DNA of 64,000 bases. It comes from Streptomyces venezuelae ATCC 10712 (GTDB taxonomy: Bacteria; Actinomycetota; Actinomycetes; Streptomycetales; Streptomycetaceae). Each line of letters begins with the position of its first letter. The first letter of the stretch is position 1. Both the position numbers and the translations under genes were made by a program. The notes beneath the pieces were generated by a model that did no database searches, had not been told where the DNA came from, and was given only the letters and a program-made list of their open reading frames with translations. Shown here piece by piece: positions 1 through 7,884 of this stretch. The DNA lies in NCBI RefSeq assembly GCF_008639165.1, contig NZ_CP029197.1:8064001-8128000 (forward strand), read 5' to 3'.

Positions 1-1944
1 CGGCGTCTCGGTGAGGACGCCGTGCGCGGACTGCTGGTGGTTCGCGCCGAGCACCCGGAGGCCACCGACGAGGACCGTCAGCTCGGGCGCGCTCAGGGTC
101 AGCAGGTTCGCGCGGTCGACGAGCAGGTACTCGGCCGGGAGGCGGTTGCCCTTGCCGAGGTAGTTGCGGAAGCCGTCCGCCTGCGGCTCCAGGGCGGCGA
201 AGGACTCCACGTCCGTCTGCTCCTGGGAGGCGTCCACCCGGCCCGGCGTGAACGGCACCTCGACGTCGAAGCCGGCGTCCTTGGCCGCCTTCTCGACGGC
301 CGCGACGCCACCGAGCACGACCAGGTCGGCGATCGAGACCTTCTTGGCGCCCGCGGCGTCGAAGGAGGCCTTGACGCCTTCGAGCGTCCGCAGCACCTGC
401 GCCAGCTCGTCCGGGTTGTTGACCTCCCAGTTGCGCTGCGGCTCCAGGCGGATGCGGCCGCCGTTGGCGCCGCCGCGCTTGTCGCTGCCGCGGAAGGAGG
501 AGGCGGCGGCCCAGGCGGCCGAGACCAGCTGCGCGACCGTCAGGTCCGAACCGAGGATCTGCTCCTTGAGGGAGGCGATGTCCGCCGCGTCGATGAGCTC
601 ACCCTCGCGGGCCGGCAGCGGGTCCTGCCACAGGAGGACCTCGGAGGGAACCTCCGGGCCGAGGTAGCGGACGACCGGACCCATGTCACGGTGCGTCAGC
701 TTGTACCAGGCGCGGGCGAAGGCGTCCGCGAACTCCTCGGGGTTCTCGTAGAAGCGCCGCGAGATCTGCTCGTACGCCGGGTCGAAGCGCAGCGAGAGGT
801 CGGTGGTGAGCATCGTCGGCAGGTGCTTCTTCGACGCGTCGTGGGCGTCGGGGATGATCGCCTCGGCGTTCTTCGCCACCCACTGGTGCGCACCGGCCGG
901 GCTCTGCGTGAGCTCGTACTCGTACTCGAAGAGGTGCTTGAAGAAGTCGTGACCCCACTGCGCGGGCGTGGTGGTCCACGTGACCTCGAGACCACTGGTG
1001 ATCGCGTCGGCGCCCTTGCCGGTGCCGTACGAGTTGGCCCAGCCGAAGCCCTGCGCCTCCAGGGGAGCGGCCTCGGGGTCGGCGCCCACGTTGTCCGCGG
1101 GACCGGCGCCGTGCGTCTTGCCGAAGGTGTGGCCGCCGGCGATGAGGGCGACGGTCTCCTCGTCGTTCATCGCCATCCGGCGGAAGGTCTCCCGGATGTC
1201 ACGCGCGGCGGCGACCGGGTCCGGGTTGCCGTTGGGGCCCTCGGGGTTGACGTAGATGAGGCCCATCTGGACCGCGCCGAGCGGGCTCTCCAGCTCGCGG
1301 TCACCGGTGTAGCGCTCGTCGCCGAGCCAGGTGGTCTCGGGGCCCCAGTACACGTCCTCGTCGGCCTCCCAGACGTCGGCGCGGCCGCCGGCGAAGCCGA
1401 AGGTCTTGAAGCCCATCGTCTCCAGGGCGACGTTGCCGGTGAGGATCATGAGGTCGGCCCAGGAGATGTTCTGGCCGTACTTCTTCTTCACCGGCCACAG
1501 CAGACGGCGGGCCTTGTCCAGGTTGCCGTTGTCCGGCCAGCTGTTGAGCGGCGCGAAGCGCTGCTGGCCGGCGCCGGCGCCGCCGCGGCCGTCGCTGATG
1601 CGGTACGTGCCGGCGCTGTGCCAGGCCATGCGGATCATGAGCGGGCCGTAGTGGCCGAAGTCGGCGGGCCACCAGTCCTGCGAGGTGGTGAGCACCTCGG
1701 CGATGTCGCGCTTGACGGCCGCCAGGTCGAGGGCGTTGAACGCCTCGGCGTAGTCGAAGTCCTCACCCAGCGGGTTTCCCACGACCGGGTTGGAGGCGAG
1801 GATCTTGAGGTTGAGCCGCTCCGGCCACCACTGGCGGTTGCCGCCGCCCTGGGTCGGGTGCGCGGCACGGCCGTGCGCGACCGGGCAGCCGCCCGACTCC
1901 TGGGGTGCGGGGTCGGTGACGATTGCGTCGTGGTTCTCGGACAT
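1..1944 (-). CDS. katG: Catalase-peroxidase KatG (3' end outside window)
   Basis: Bifunctional haem catalase-peroxidase that removes hydrogen peroxide in the cytoplasm. The 648 residues present read as KatG throughout: the distal-haem motif MAWH with His at about residue 109, the VWEADEDVYW segment containing the Trp of the Met-Tyr-Trp adduct, and the proximal-haem motif GGHTFGKTHG. The visible sequence stops inside NHQQSAHGVLTETP, so about 90-100 C-terminal residues of a usual 740-residue protein lie beyond the window edge. The start ATG at 1944 follows a GGAAGG ribosome binding site. It is divergent from the Fur-family gene at 2111, and a promoter with a palindrome between its hexamers lies in the shared upstream region, which suggests peroxide-responsive repression by that neighbour. 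Confidence 0.97.
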   Translation of the reverse strand, partial: MSENHDAIVTDPAPQESGGCPVAHGRAAHPTQGGGNRQWWPERLNLKILASNPVVGNPLGEDFDYAEAFNALDLAAVKRDIAEVLTTSQDWWPADFGHYGPLMIRMAWHSAGTYRISDGRGGAGAGQQRFAPLNSWPDNGNLDKARRLLWPVKKKYGQNISWADLMILTGNVALETMGFKTFGFAGGRADVWEADEDVYWGPETTWLGDERYTGDRELESPLGAVQMGLIYVNPEGPNGNPDPVAAARDIRETFRRMAMNDEETVALIAGGHTFGKTHGAGPADNVGADPEAAPLEAQGFGWANSYGTGKGADAITSGLEVTWTTTPAQWGHDFFKHLFEYEYELTQSPAGAHQWVAKNAEAIIPDAHDASKKHLPTMLTTDLSLRFDPAYEQISRRFYENPEEFADAFARAWYKLTHRDMGPVVRYLGPEVPSEVLLWQDPLPAREGELIDAADIASLKEQILGSDLTVAQLVSAAWAAASSFRGSDKRGGANGGRIRLEPQRNWEVNNPDELAQVLRTLEGVKASFDAAGAKKVSIADLVVLGGVAAVEKAAKDAGFDVEVPFTPGRVDASQEQTDVESFAALEPQADGFRNYLGKGNRLPAEYLLVDRANLLTLSAPELTVLVGGLRVLGANHQQSAHGVLTETP

Positions 1945-2047
1945 GGAAATCCTTCCGGACGGGGCGGATCGCGTGCTCAGCCGGGGCGGGCTCCGGTGGG
2001 TTTCGCCCGAACGGAGCCGTGGTGTGCCTTGGCTAGTGCCGGAAGTG

Positions 2048-2075
2048 ATCCTACGATGGACAGAGTCCAAGTCAA
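2048..2075 (-). promoter_or_regulatory. Probable katG promoter with internal palindrome
   Basis: Read on the minus strand, TTGACT (2075-2070) and TAGGAT (2053-2048) are 16 bases apart and point at katG, giving a leader of about 95 bases. The spacer contains the perfect inverted repeat TGGAC-AGA-GTCCA (2057-2069). A palindrome between the hexamers is the expected place for a repressor operator; the adjacent Fur-family gene is the natural candidate. The assignment is inferred from sequence only. Confidence 0.6.
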
Positions 2076-2110
2076 GAACCACGCCAACCATCCGAAGAGG
2101 TGAGCCGAAA

Positions 2111-2521
2111 ATGAGCGACCTGCTGGAGCGCCTGCGCGCGCGTGGCTGGCGGATGACGTCCCAGCGGCGTGTCGTCGCGGAGGTCCTCGCCGGCGAGCAC
2201 GTGCACCTCACGGCCGACGAGGTGCACGCCCGCGCCGTGGCGCGGCTGCCGGAGATCGCCCGGGCGACGGTCTACAACACCCTGGGCGAGCTGGTCGCCC
2301 TGGGCGAGGTGGTGGAGCTGTCCACCGACGGCCGGGCCAAGCGCTACGACCCGAACGCGCACCAGCCGCACCAGCACCTGGTCTGCTCGAACTGCGGCAT
2401 CATCCGCGACGTCCGGCCGACGGGGGACCCGCTGGCCGTGCTCCCTCACGGGGAGCGCTTCGGCTTCACCGTCTCGAAGGCCGACGTGACCTACCGGGGG
2501 CTCTGCCCCGCCTGCGCCTGA
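2111..2521 (+). CDS. Fur-family repressor (FurA/CatR/PerR-like)
   Basis: A 136-residue metal-dependent repressor of the Fur superfamily. It has the N-terminal winged helix with recognition helix around RATVYNTL, the His-rich metal-binding stretch HQPHQH, and two CxxC pairs (CSNC and CPAC near the C-terminus) typical of the structural zinc site. The start ATG at 2111 is chosen because the family sequence begins there and GAGGTGAG lies just upstream. In Streptomyces and mycobacteria such proteins control a neighbouring catalase-peroxidase gene and themselves; the divergent arrangement with katG and the palindrome in the katG promoter fit a peroxide-sensing role. Iron or zinc sensing cannot be excluded from the sequence alone. 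Confidence 0.92.
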   Translation: MSDLLERLRARGWRMTSQRRVVAEVLAGEHVHLTADEVHARAVARLPEIARATVYNTLGELVALGEVVELSTDGRAKRYDPNAHQPHQHLVCSNCGIIRDVRPTGDPLAVLPHGERFGFTVSKADVTYRGLCPACA

Positions 2522-2535
2522 GGGCCCGGCACGGC

Positions 2536-2572
2536 GAAGAGCCCCTCCACCGAGTCGGTGGAGGGGCTCTTC
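2536..2572. terminator. Hairpin between Fur-family gene and tpx
   Basis: A perfect inverted repeat with 16-base arms (GAAGAGCCCCTCCACC and its complement) around GAGTC. It lies 15 bases after the Fur-family stop and 45 bases beyond the tpx stop, so it can serve both convergent genes. Confidence 0.85.
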
Positions 2573-2616
2573 CGCGTGGCGCCGTGAATCCGGCGGCGGT
2601 GCCGCTTCAGGCGGTG

Positions 2617-3117
2617 TTACTTCAGGGCGGCGAGCGCCTCGGCGTAGTCGGGCTCCTCGCCGATCTCGCCGACGAGCTGGGCGTGCAGGACCGCGTCGTT
2701 CTCGTCGAGGACGACGACGGCGCGGGCGGTCAGGCCGGCCAGCGGGCCGTCCGCGATCTCCACGCCGTAGTTGGTGTGGAACTCGCGGCCGCGGAGGGTG
2801 GAGAGGTTCTTGACGTTCTCCAGGCCCTCGGCGCCGCAGAAGCGGGCCTGGGCGAAGGGCAGGTCGGCGGAGATGCAGAGCACCACCGTGTTCTCCAGGT
2901 CGCCGGCCTTCTCGTTGAACGCGCGGACGGAGGACGCGCAGGTCGGGGTGTCGATGCTCGGGAAGATGTTGAGCACCTTGCGCTGACCGGCGTAGTCCTT
3001 CAGGGACTTGTCCGCGAGGCCCTCGGCGACGAGCGTGAAGTCAGGCGCCTGGCTTCCCGGGGTCGGCAGGGTGCCGTTGACCTGGACGGGGTTGCCCTTC
3101 AGCGTGACCTGGGCCAT
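2617..3117 (-). CDS. tpx: Thiol peroxidase Tpx (atypical 2-Cys peroxiredoxin)
   Basis: A 166-residue cytoplasmic peroxiredoxin that reduces hydrogen peroxide and organic hydroperoxides, usually with thioredoxin as reductant. The peroxidatic cysteine is C60 in the motif DTPTC, and C94 in RFCGAEG is at the resolving position of the Tpx family; an additional C81 is present. The length matches Tpx proteins exactly. The start ATG at 3117 follows GAAGGAG at good spacing; the longer frame upstream has no family similarity. A TACGAT hexamer about 40 bases upstream is a candidate -10 element. With katG and the Fur-family gene it forms a small peroxide-defence block, although it is transcribed as its own unit. 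Confidence 0.96.
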   Translation of the reverse strand: MAQVTLKGNPVQVNGTLPTPGSQAPDFTLVAEGLADKSLKDYAGQRKVLNIFPSIDTPTCASSVRAFNEKAGDLENTVVLCISADLPFAQARFCGAEGLENVKNLSTLRGREFHTNYGVEIADGPLAGLTARAVVVLDENDAVLHAQLVGEIGEEPDYAEALAALK

Positions 3118-3308
3118 GGGGTTCTCCTTCGGACGAGGTAAATGACAACGAGGGGAATCGTACGGCGTGCGGCCCGGCCCCTCGTGCGAGGCCGTGCGGG
3201 CGTGGGGGAGAGGGATCCTCAAAGGCTGTTCAGGAACGTGAACGGGCGGTGGGCCTCGACGGTCGCGCAGGTAGCCGGAATCGTTCATCCCGCACCCAAC
3301 TCAGTGCC

Positions 3309-3337
3309 TTGACGCCTCTGGTTCAGACCTTTAGGTT
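3309..3337 (+). promoter_or_regulatory. Probable promoter of the alginate-lyase-like gene
   Basis: TTGACG (3309-3314) and TAGGTT (3332-3337) are separated by 17 bases and lie about 50 bases upstream of the start codon at 3389. A 10-base palindrome AGCGATCGCT (3349-3358) lies just downstream of the -10 hexamer and could be an operator. The same TTGACG-N17 arrangement is seen upstream of the GH16 and GH30 genes nearby. Confidence 0.55.
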
Positions 3338-3388
3338 CCACCCTCGACAGCGATCGCTCGTTCATGTATGTGAAGGAAGGGCACTCTC

Positions 3389-4612
3389 ATGTCCCCATGG
3401 CGCGATGCTTCCGATTCCCGGCGGAGAAGGAGGGGCGCACTGCTCGCGGTCCCCCTGCTCGCCGCGGCCCTGCTGGCCACCCTCGTCGCCGGCCCGGCCG
3501 GCGGGCGGGCCGAGGCCGCCCCCACGACGTTCGTCCACCCCGGTGTGCTGGTCTCCCGCGGCCAGCTCGACTTCACCCGCGAGCAGGTCAACGCCGGGGC
3601 GCAGCCCTGGAAGGGCGCCTACGACCAGATGATGGCGAGCAGGTACGCCTCGCTCTCCCGGGTCCCCAAGCCCCGCTCGGTCGTGGAGTGCGGCTCCTAC
3701 TCCAACCCGAACAACGGCTGCACCGACGAGCGCGAGGACGCCATCGCCGCGTACACGCTCTCCCTCGCCTGGTACGTGACCCGGGACAGCCGGTACGCCC
3801 AGAAGGCGATCGAGATCATGGACGCCTGGTCCGCTGTGATCACCGACCACACCAACTCCAACGCGCCCCTCCAGACGGGCTGGGCCGGCTCCTCCTGGCC
3901 GCGCGCCGCCGAGATCATCCGCTACACCTACACCGGCTGGCCCCAGGCCAGGATCGACCGGTTCAAGACCATGCTGCGCACGGTCTACCTCCCCGAGGTC
4001 GCGGGCGGCTCCCACTCCAACGGCAACTGGGAGCTCAGCATGACCGAGGCCGCGATCGGCATCGCCGTCTTCCTGGAGGACCGCGCCGCCTACGACAAGG
4101 CCGTGACCAAGTTCCGCGGCCGCGTCCCCGCGTACATCTACCTCGCGAGCGACGGCGCCCTGCCGAAGGCCGCGCCCGGCAGCGGCCTCGACACCCGGGA
4201 CGAGATCGTCCGCTACTGGCAGGGGCAGACCACCTTCGTCGACGGCCTCAGCCAGGAGACCTGCCGCGACCTCACCCACACCGGGTACGGACTCTCCGCC
4301 ATCTCGCACATCGCGGAGACCAGCCGCATCCAGGGGCAGGACCTCTATCCCGAGGTCGCCGACCGGCTGCGGCACGCCCTCGGCCTGCACGCCAAGTACG
4401 AACTCGGCACGGCGGTCCCGGGCTGGCTCTGCGGCGGCGCCCTCAAGGATCACCTGGGTCCGGTCACCGAGGTGGGCTTCAACGCGCTCGGCAACCGTAT
4501 GGGTTACGCGATGACCAACACGCAGAACCTCACCCAGGCCAGGCGTCCGGCGGGCACAGACAACCTCTTCGTCGCCTGGGAGACCCTCACCCACGCCGGC
4601 AACTCCCGCTGA
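3389..4612 (+). CDS. Secreted alginate-lyase-like polysaccharide lyase
   Basis: A 407-residue protein with a signal peptide: an Arg-rich start, a hydrophobic stretch at about residues 17-35 and a likely cleavage near AEAA. The mature part resembles the alginate lyase fold (an incomplete alpha/alpha toroid, Pfam Alginate_lyase family): GWAGSSWPRAAEII, the NGNWELSMTEA segment and the late GFNALGNRMGYAM stretch. Such enzymes cleave uronic-acid polymers by beta-elimination. The exact substrate is unknown; alginate, glucuronan and other polyuronates are all possible, and glucuronan occurs in some fungal walls. Start ATG at 3389 is preceded by GAAGGAAGG. It is followed by a separately promoted GH16 gene. 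Family assignment is good; activity is inference. Confidence 0.8.
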   Translation: MSPWRDASDSRRRRRGALLAVPLLAAALLATLVAGPAGGRAEAAPTTFVHPGVLVSRGQLDFTREQVNAGAQPWKGAYDQMMASRYASLSRVPKPRSVVECGSYSNPNNGCTDEREDAIAAYTLSLAWYVTRDSRYAQKAIEIMDAWSAVITDHTNSNAPLQTGWAGSSWPRAAEIIRYTYTGWPQARIDRFKTMLRTVYLPEVAGGSHSNGNWELSMTEAAIGIAVFLEDRAAYDKAVTKFRGRVPAYIYLASDGALPKAAPGSGLDTRDEIVRYWQGQTTFVDGLSQETCRDLTHTGYGLSAISHIAETSRIQGQDLYPEVADRLRHALGLHAKYELGTAVPGWLCGGALKDHLGPVTEVGFNALGNRMGYAMTNTQNLTQARRPAGTDNLFVAWETLTHAGNSR

Positions 4613-4641
4613 CCGGACGGGGACGGGGGAGCTCCCGCCTC

Positions 4642-4670
4642 TTGACGCCCCCTTACTTCACTTCTTAAAT
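4642..4670 (+). promoter_or_regulatory. Probable promoter of the GH16 laminarinase gene
   Basis: TTGACG (4642-4647), 17 bases, TTAAAT (4665-4670). The leader of about 85 bases carries an inverted repeat CATGCC-CAT-GGCATG (4702-4716), a possible operator. A GGGAGCTCCC palindrome (4628-4637) lies just upstream of the -35 hexamer. Confidence 0.6.
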
Positions 4671-4760
4671 CATGGAGGCGACGAAGTGCGCGCGTTCATG
4701 TCATGCCCATGGCATGCCGTGGGCGCGCGCGTCCCCCCACACCCGACGGAAGAGAGAGTC

Positions 4761-6071
4761 ATGCCCTCCTCCCGCTCCACCCGGCGCCCGCTGTTCACCG
4801 CCGTGACAGCCCTGGCCCTGGCCCTGGCCACGGCCGCGCTCGGCCCCACCGGCACCCCGGGAGCCGCCGGCGCCCTCGGCCCGTCCGGCGCCGCCGGTCC
4901 GGCCGGCACCGCCGCCCTCCAGCCCGCCGCCGAGGCCGCCGCCGTCACGTTCTCCGACGACTTCGACGGCGCCGCCGGCCTCCCCGCGGACGGCTCCCGC
5001 TGGCAGATCGAGACCGGCGACAACGTCAACAACCACGAACGGCAGTACTACACGGCCGGAAACCGGAACGCCGCGCTCGACGGCCAGGGGCACCTCGTCA
5101 TCACCGCCCGCAAGGAGAACCCCGGCAACTACCAGTGCTGGTACGGCCGCTGCGAATACACCTCGGCCCGGCTCAACACCGCCGGGAAGTACACCGCGCG
5201 GTACGGCCACGTCGAGGCCCGGATGAAGATCCCGCGCGGCCAGGGCATGTGGCCCGCGTTCTGGATGCTCGGCAACGACCTCGGCCAGGTCGGCTGGCCC
5301 GCCTCCGGCGAGATCGACATCATGGAGAACGTCGGCTTCGAACCGTCCACCGTGCACGGCACCCTCCACGGACCCGGCTACTCCGGCTCCGGCGGCATCG
5401 GCGCCGGATACACCCTCCCCGGCGGCCAGGCCTTCGCCGACGCCTTCCACACCTTCGCCGTCGACTGGTCGCCCGGCAGGATCACCTGGTCGGTCGACGG
5501 AAACGTCTACCAGACCCGCACACCCGCCGACCTCGGCGGCCGCGCCTGGGTCTTCGACAAGCCGTTCTTCCTCATCCTCAACCTCGCGGTCGGCGGCTAC
5601 TGGCCCGGCGACCCGGACGGCTCGACCGCCTTCCCGCAGCAGCTCGTCGTCGACCACGTCCGCGTCACCACCGCCGACGGGCCCGTCACCGGCGGACCGA
5701 TCACGGGCATCGGCGGCAAGTGCGTCGACGTCGCCGCGGCGAACAACGCCAACGGCACCCCGGTCCAGCTCTACGACTGCAACGGCACCGGCGCCCAGCA
5801 GTGGACCGTCGGCGCCGACGGAACGATCCGGGCGCTCGGCAAGTGCCTCGACGTCACCTCCGCGGGCACGGCCGACGGCACGCCCGTCCAGCTCTGGGAC
5901 TGCAACGGCACGGGCGCCCAGAAATGGACCGCCAACACCGCCCGGGACATCGTCAACGCCGGCTCGGGCAAGTGCCTGGACGCCACCGGCAACAGCTCCG
6001 CCAACGGCACCCGGCTGCAGATCTGGACCTGCGGCGGAGGAGCCAACCAGAAGTGGACGGTGACACGCTGA
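4761..6071 (+). CDS. Secreted GH16 beta-1,3-glucanase with ricin-lectin (CBM13) domain
   Basis: A 436-residue extracellular endo-beta-1,3-glucanase (laminarinase). After a signal peptide and an Ala/Gly/Pro-rich stretch (to about residue 55), the GH16 domain spans about 57-295 with the catalytic motif GEIDIMEN: E184, D186 and E189 form the nucleophile-assistant-acid/base set, with the extra residue of the laminarinase-type motif. A beta-trefoil lectin (about 305-436) follows, with three repeats each built around GKC(V/L)D and Q.W, likely binding glucan. The start at 4761 is chosen over an upstream ATG because GGAAGAGAGAG precedes it and the signal peptide begins there. Substrate inference: fungal or algal beta-1,3-glucan. 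It has its own promoter. Confidence 0.93.
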   Translation: MPSSRSTRRPLFTAVTALALALATAALGPTGTPGAAGALGPSGAAGPAGTAALQPAAEAAAVTFSDDFDGAAGLPADGSRWQIETGDNVNNHERQYYTAGNRNAALDGQGHLVITARKENPGNYQCWYGRCEYTSARLNTAGKYTARYGHVEARMKIPRGQGMWPAFWMLGNDLGQVGWPASGEIDIMENVGFEPSTVHGTLHGPGYSGSGGIGAGYTLPGGQAFADAFHTFAVDWSPGRITWSVDGNVYQTRTPADLGGRAWVFDKPFFLILNLAVGGYWPGDPDGSTAFPQQLVVDHVRVTTADGPVTGGPITGIGGKCVDVAAANNANGTPVQLYDCNGTGAQQWTVGADGTIRALGKCLDVTSAGTADGTPVQLWDCNGTGAQKWTANTARDIVNAGSGKCLDATGNSSANGTRLQIWTCGGGANQKWTVTR

Positions 6072-6245
6072 ACCAGTGACGCGGCGGGCACGGTGACTCC
6101 CTGAGTCCCGGCCCCGCGGGGGCTTCCCGCCGGCGCCGCACGGCCCGGTGGCGTGCCGGCCCGTCGGCTCCGCCGCCCACCGTGGTGCCGCGTCGGGCCG
6201 CGGCGAGCCGCTGACCTGGTGTTCGTCGGCTTCCGTGCCTCCGCC

Positions 6246-6251
6246 TACGCT
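6246..6251 (+). promoter_or_regulatory. Candidate -10 hexamer for leaderless GlxA-type gene
   Basis: TACGCT lies six bases before the GTG start at 6258, and there is no ribosome binding site. This is the spacing of a leaderless transcript, which is common in Streptomyces. No convincing -35 element is seen. Confidence 0.4.
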
Positions 6252-6257
6252 GGTGCC

Positions 6258-7217
6258 GTGCCACCTACGCCCCGCCTCCACCGCGTCGCCGTCCTCGTAC
6301 TCGAAGGGGCGAAGCCGCTCGACGTCGGCATCCCCGCGCAGGTCTTCACGACCCGCGCGAGCATGCCGTACGAGGTGCGGGTCTGCGGCGCGGAGCCCGG
6401 TCTCGTCGCCGGGGGCGACGGTCTCTCGTACGCCGTCGCCCACGGCCTCGACACCCTCGGCTGGGCCGACATCGTCTTCGTCCCCGGCTACCGCTTCCCC
6501 GACCGCGAGGACCCGCCCCGGGCGGTCGTCGACGCGCTGATCGCCGCCCACGACCGCGGCGCCCGCCTCGCTGCCATCTCCACCGGCGCCTTCGCGCTCG
6601 CCGCGACCGGGCTCCTCGACGGCAAGCGGGCCACCACCCACTGGCACTACACCCAGGCCCTAGCGACGAAACGGCCGCTCGTCCACGTCGACGAGAACGT
6701 CCTCTTCGTCGACGAGGGGAGCGTGCTCACCTCCGCAGGCGCCGCCTCCGGGATCGACCTGTGCCTGCACATCCTCCGCGGTGACCTCGGGATCGCGGCC
6801 GCCAACCACGCGGCGCGGCGGCTGGTCGCCGCCCCCTACCGCAGCGGCGGCCAGGCGCAGTACGTGCCCCGCAGCCTCCCCGAGCCGCTGGGGGAACGGT
6901 TCGCCGCCACCCGCGAGTGGGCCCTGCACCGGCTCGACGAACCGCTCACCCTCGACGTGCTCGCCCACCACGCGGCGGTCTCCGCACGGACCTTCTCCCG
7001 GCGCTTCGTCGAGGACACCGGCTACACGCCCATGCAGTGGGTGATGCGGGCCCGCCTCGACCTCGCCCGTGAACTCCTGGAGCGCTCGGAGCGGAGCGTC
7101 GAACAGATCGCCGCCGACGTCGGACTCGGCACCGGGGCGAATCTCCGGCTCCACTTCCAGCGCATCCTCGGCACCACGCCCAGCGAGTACCGGCGGACCT
7201 TCACCCAGGGCGAGTAG
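6258..7217 (+). CDS. GlxA-family transcriptional regulator (DJ-1/PfpI + AraC HTH)
   Basis: A 319-residue regulator with an N-terminal DJ-1/PfpI-like amidotransferase-fold domain (about residues 5-185) and a C-terminal AraC/XylS double helix-turn-helix (about 215-315; LDVLAHHAAVSARTFSRRF and EQIAADVGLGTGANLRLHF). The usual nucleophile Cys of active DJ-1 proteins is replaced in ISTGAFALAATG, so the domain is probably a sensor and not an enzyme, as in other GlxA-type regulators. The GTG at 6258 is preferred because the conserved sequence begins directly after it and a TACGCT hexamer suggests a leaderless message. No target is evident: neighbours are a GH16 gene upstream and a small membrane protein downstream on the other strand. 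Confidence 0.88.
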   Translation: MPPTPRLHRVAVLVLEGAKPLDVGIPAQVFTTRASMPYEVRVCGAEPGLVAGGDGLSYAVAHGLDTLGWADIVFVPGYRFPDREDPPRAVVDALIAAHDRGARLAAISTGAFALAATGLLDGKRATTHWHYTQALATKRPLVHVDENVLFVDEGSVLTSAGAASGIDLCLHILRGDLGIAAANHAARRLVAAPYRSGGQAQYVPRSLPEPLGERFAATREWALHRLDEPLTLDVLAHHAAVSARTFSRRFVEDTGYTPMQWVMRARLDLARELLERSERSVEQIAADVGLGTGANLRLHFQRILGTTPSEYRRTFTQGE

Positions 7218-7298
7218 GGCCCGGCGACGGCGACGGCGACGGCCCAGCGTCCGACGAGCGCCCGGCGTCCCGGACTTGCGTAGCTGAGCCGAACGGCC

Positions 7299-7562
7299 TC
7301 ACAGGCAGTCGCATCCCGTGGAGAAGAGCAGCAGGAAGAGGGCCGTCATGGCGGTCACGGTGAAACCGACAGTGGTCAGGGCGGCGAGGCCCCCACGGTG
7401 CCCCCTCGCGCGGGTGCGGAACGTCTGCCAGGCGCCGTGGGCGAGGAGCAGGCTGAGCAGCCCAGCCCCCGCGAGGGTGAAGCGCGGGCTGAAGGACCAG
7501 CTCAGGTAGGCGATCAGAGCCAGGCAGCCGAGCAGGGCACAGGCGAGCAGGCTGAGGATCAC
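7299..7562 (-). CDS. Small membrane protein, possibly 5'-frameshifted
   Basis: The reading frame encodes a hydrophobic protein of about 87 residues from a GTG at 7562, with three likely membrane segments (VILSLLACALLGCLALIAYL; a Leu/Ala-rich middle segment; VGFTVTAMTALFLLLF) and a Cys-containing tail STGCDCL. The GTG start has no good ribosome binding site. Upstream, an ATG at 7632 with a strong GGGAGGAG site is in another frame; removing one base from the C5 run at 7626-7630 would join it to this frame and give a protein beginning MGSAGQRKAS, about 110 residues. So either the gene is shorter than it looks or the homopolymer is a frameshift. Function unknown. Confidence 0.5.
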   Translation of the reverse strand: MILSLLACALLGCLALIAYLSWSFSPRFTLAGAGLLSLLLAHGAWQTFRTRARGHRGGLAALTTVGFTVTAMTALFLLLFSTGCDCL

Positions 7563-7884
7563 CTCGGCGACGGCTTCTCCCAGCGTCGACCAAGAAGTCG
7601 CCGACGCCTTTCGCTGCCCTGCGGACCCCCATGACGCTCCTCCCTGTCGCGTCGATGGCCCCGAGTGGGGCCTGGCATGGAGGACCCCCGCCGAGCCGGA
7701 ATGGTTGCCGCGACCGTCACGCGTCCCGCGCGCGACCCGTGGGCAACCTCCGGGCGACGGTTGGCGCGTCCGCCCCCGCCCGTTCGTGACCTTGGCGCGA
7801 TCCTTGCGGACCATGGCGATCCCGCCTCTGTCCGAGCCGCCCGCTCCGCGCGAACCTGGAGGTACCGCAGAAGGGACACTGTTC
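7563..7884. other. Intergenic stretch upstream of gap
   Basis: Of these 322 bases, the first 70 are probably the true 5' part of the minus-strand membrane protein gene. The rest is leader and promoter space for gap. I see no clear -35/-10 pair, no repeat and no convincing small gene. Confidence 0.4.

Noticed and set aside
22..2103. Open frame of 693 codons opposite katG
   Set aside because: Antisense to a clear catalase-peroxidase; low-complexity translation with no ribosome binding site.
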